DNA of 64,000 nucleotides, from the NCBI GenBank assembly GCA_947495555.1, contig CANLZI010000001.1, positions 906,861 through 970,860 on the forward strand, read 5' to 3'. The notes below the pieces were generated by a model that saw only the letters and a program-made list of their open reading frames with translations, did not search any database and had not been told where the DNA came from. Source of the stretch: an uncultured Erythrobacter sp. Lineage in GTDB: Bacteria; Pseudomonadota; Alphaproteobacteria; Sphingomonadales; Sphingomonadaceae. The position numbers and the translations under genes were made by a program. Shown piece by piece: positions 63,254-64,000 of the stretch. The number at the start of each line of letters is the position of its first letter. Position 1 is the stretch's first letter.

Positions 63254-64000
63254 ATGCTTAGACTATCTACCGGATTGAAATTTTCAGCGATGCTGCTTGC
63301 AACGGCGTCCGTAAACGGGCTCGCATTGGCCCAGGATAATGCAGAGGCCGGTCCAGAACAGACCGCGGATCAACCAGCTTCCGTGGACCCTGATACGATT
63401 GTCGTAACCGCGGACAGGGTCGGGCTGTTGGAAACCCGGCCAACCGACACCGTGCTTGGTTTTGATCGCTCTGTGGTCGAAACGCCGCGCGCAATCAGCG
63501 TGATAAGTGATGTCACTATTGAGCGGTATTTGATTGAAGATATTGATGATTTCATCACCACCACACCCGGAACCTTTGGCGGCAGCTTCTTTGGCGTGCC
63601 CGGTTCGATCTCCAGCCGCGGCAGCATTTCGGAAACCTATTTTCGCGGCTTTAAGCGCACGCTGAACAATGGCCTGTTCCCCACCCCCATTGGTGCAGCC
63701 GAACGGGTTGAGGTAGTGCGCGGCGCTCCGCCGGTTATCTATGGTGCAGGCCGGGTTGGCGGGTTTTTGAACTTCCATCCAAAGGCAGCCAAGGCCTCTG
63801 ACCAGCGCAATTTCGACGCAGTCGAAGGCGCGTTGAGCGTGACCGCAGGGTCTTATGACAAATTCAACCTGACCGGCGAGATTCAGATTCCGGTTTCTCT
63901 TGGTGACCGCAAAGGCGGTATTTCTTTGTATGGCGAAATTGAGGATTCGGGCAGCTATTATCGCGGGCGCAATCCAGAACACACCTTATTTCAGGCCGAT
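63254..64000 (+). CDS. TonB-dependent siderophore-type receptor (N-terminal part)
   Basis: 249 codons are present and the gene runs off the right edge. The signal ends ALAQDNAEA; the TonB box is DTIVVTADR. The plug has VVETPRAISVIS, RGFKRTLNNGLFPTPIG and VEVVRGAPPVIYGAGRVGGFLN. The motif set (GFDRS..ETPRAISVIS) is typical of siderophore or FhuA/FecA-type receptors. The start at 63254 is the first ATG giving an intact signal peptide. Confidence 0.88.
   Translation, partial: MLRLSTGLKFSAMLLATASVNGLALAQDNAEAGPEQTADQPASVDPDTIVVTADRVGLLETRPTDTVLGFDRSVVETPRAISVISDVTIERYLIEDIDDFITTTPGTFGGSFFGVPGSISSRGSISETYFRGFKRTLNNGLFPTPIGAAERVEVVRGAPPVIYGAGRVGGFLNFHPKAAKASDQRNFDAVEGALSVTAGSYDKFNLTGEIQIPVSLGDRKGGISLYGEIEDSGSYYRGRNPEHTLFQAD

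Noticed and set aside
1-64000. Prophage, integrated plasmid or insertion sequence
   Set aside because: No integrase, transposase, capsid, replication or conjugation gene was recognised, and the gene content is mostly core metabolism with regular codon use by eye.
1-64000. tRNA or rRNA genes
   Set aside because: I looked in intergenic gaps for T-loop-like GGTTCRA-type stretches with CCA-adjacent stems and found none that fold convincingly; most gaps are too short.

Overview
The window looks like a stretch of chromosome from an alphaproteobacterium of the Sphingomonadales, most likely Erythrobacteraceae or a close relative. This is inferred from overall GC-rich coding, large TonB-dependent receptors with sphingomonad-style plugs, the hemC-hemD-Mic60 / tsaD-gpsA arrangement, DUF3617 lipoproteins and an Anbu proteasome-like operon. 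No rRNA, tRNA, integrase, transposase gene or CRISPR array was recognised. Genes are densely packed, often with 4-base ATGA/GTGA/TTGA overlaps.

Layout. 1-2.4 kb: end of a TPM-like protein, a Nudix hydrolase coupled to a short-chain dehydrogenase, then a leftward mini-operon of two paralogous 39-residue peptides and a PspC protein, preceded by a sigma54-like -24/-12 element. 2.4-8.1 kb: recF, an SGNH esterase divergent from an ABC ATPase/FtsX-like permease pair, and an RDD protein. 8.2-16.2 kb: a TonB-dependent receptor with terminator, typA/bipA, gamma-glutamyltransferase, a VOC protein and an extensin-like protein. 16.2-21.0 kb: a degenerate FixJ-like regulator and the four-gene Anbu operon (circularly permuted ATP-grasp, alpha-E, transglutaminase-like, Anbu). 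21.0-30 kb: alpha/beta hydrolase, two DUF3617 lipoproteins, uvrB coupled to a lipoprotein, a DsbD/ScsB-type reductase and a UbiH-type hydroxylase. 29.2-35.5 kb: Mic60-like protein, hemD, hemC, then divergent tsaD, gpsA and a polysaccharide flippase. 35.6-39.3 kb: VWA lipoprotein, OmpA protein, a 40-residue membrane peptide, a helix-hairpin-helix membrane protein and a single-domain receiver. 39.4-47.7 kb: metabolism (acs, gcdH, maiA, fumarylacetoacetate hydrolase, succinate-semialdehyde dehydrogenase) plus a CDP-alcohol phosphotransferase and a nucleoside transporter. 47.7-52.8 kb: a VTT-domain/flavoprotein-disulfide reductase fusion, a SelD-type flavoprotein, DUF1499 and nitroreductase proteins. 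52.8-60.9 kb: the most unusual region. 61-64 kb: small lipoprotein, MFS transporter and the start of a siderophore-type TonB receptor.

The best candidate for an undescribed system is the leftward four-gene operon at 52817-57856. It encodes a MACPF (perforin-like) exported protein, a paralogue that keeps its N-terminal and apparently its C-terminal domain but has no MACPF domain, a LamG/concanavalin-like lectin protein, and an exported, extremely Lys/Arg-rich histone-H1-like protein. All three junctions are 4-base start/stop overlaps, so the four products are probably made together. A NarL-type response regulator and a 7TMR-DISM sensor kinase are transcribed divergently from the same 327-base intergenic region, which contains a perfect 8-bp-arm inverted repeat. 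This suggests a regulated, exported pore-forming or surface-binding apparatus. All names come from motifs read by eye; no database search was possible.
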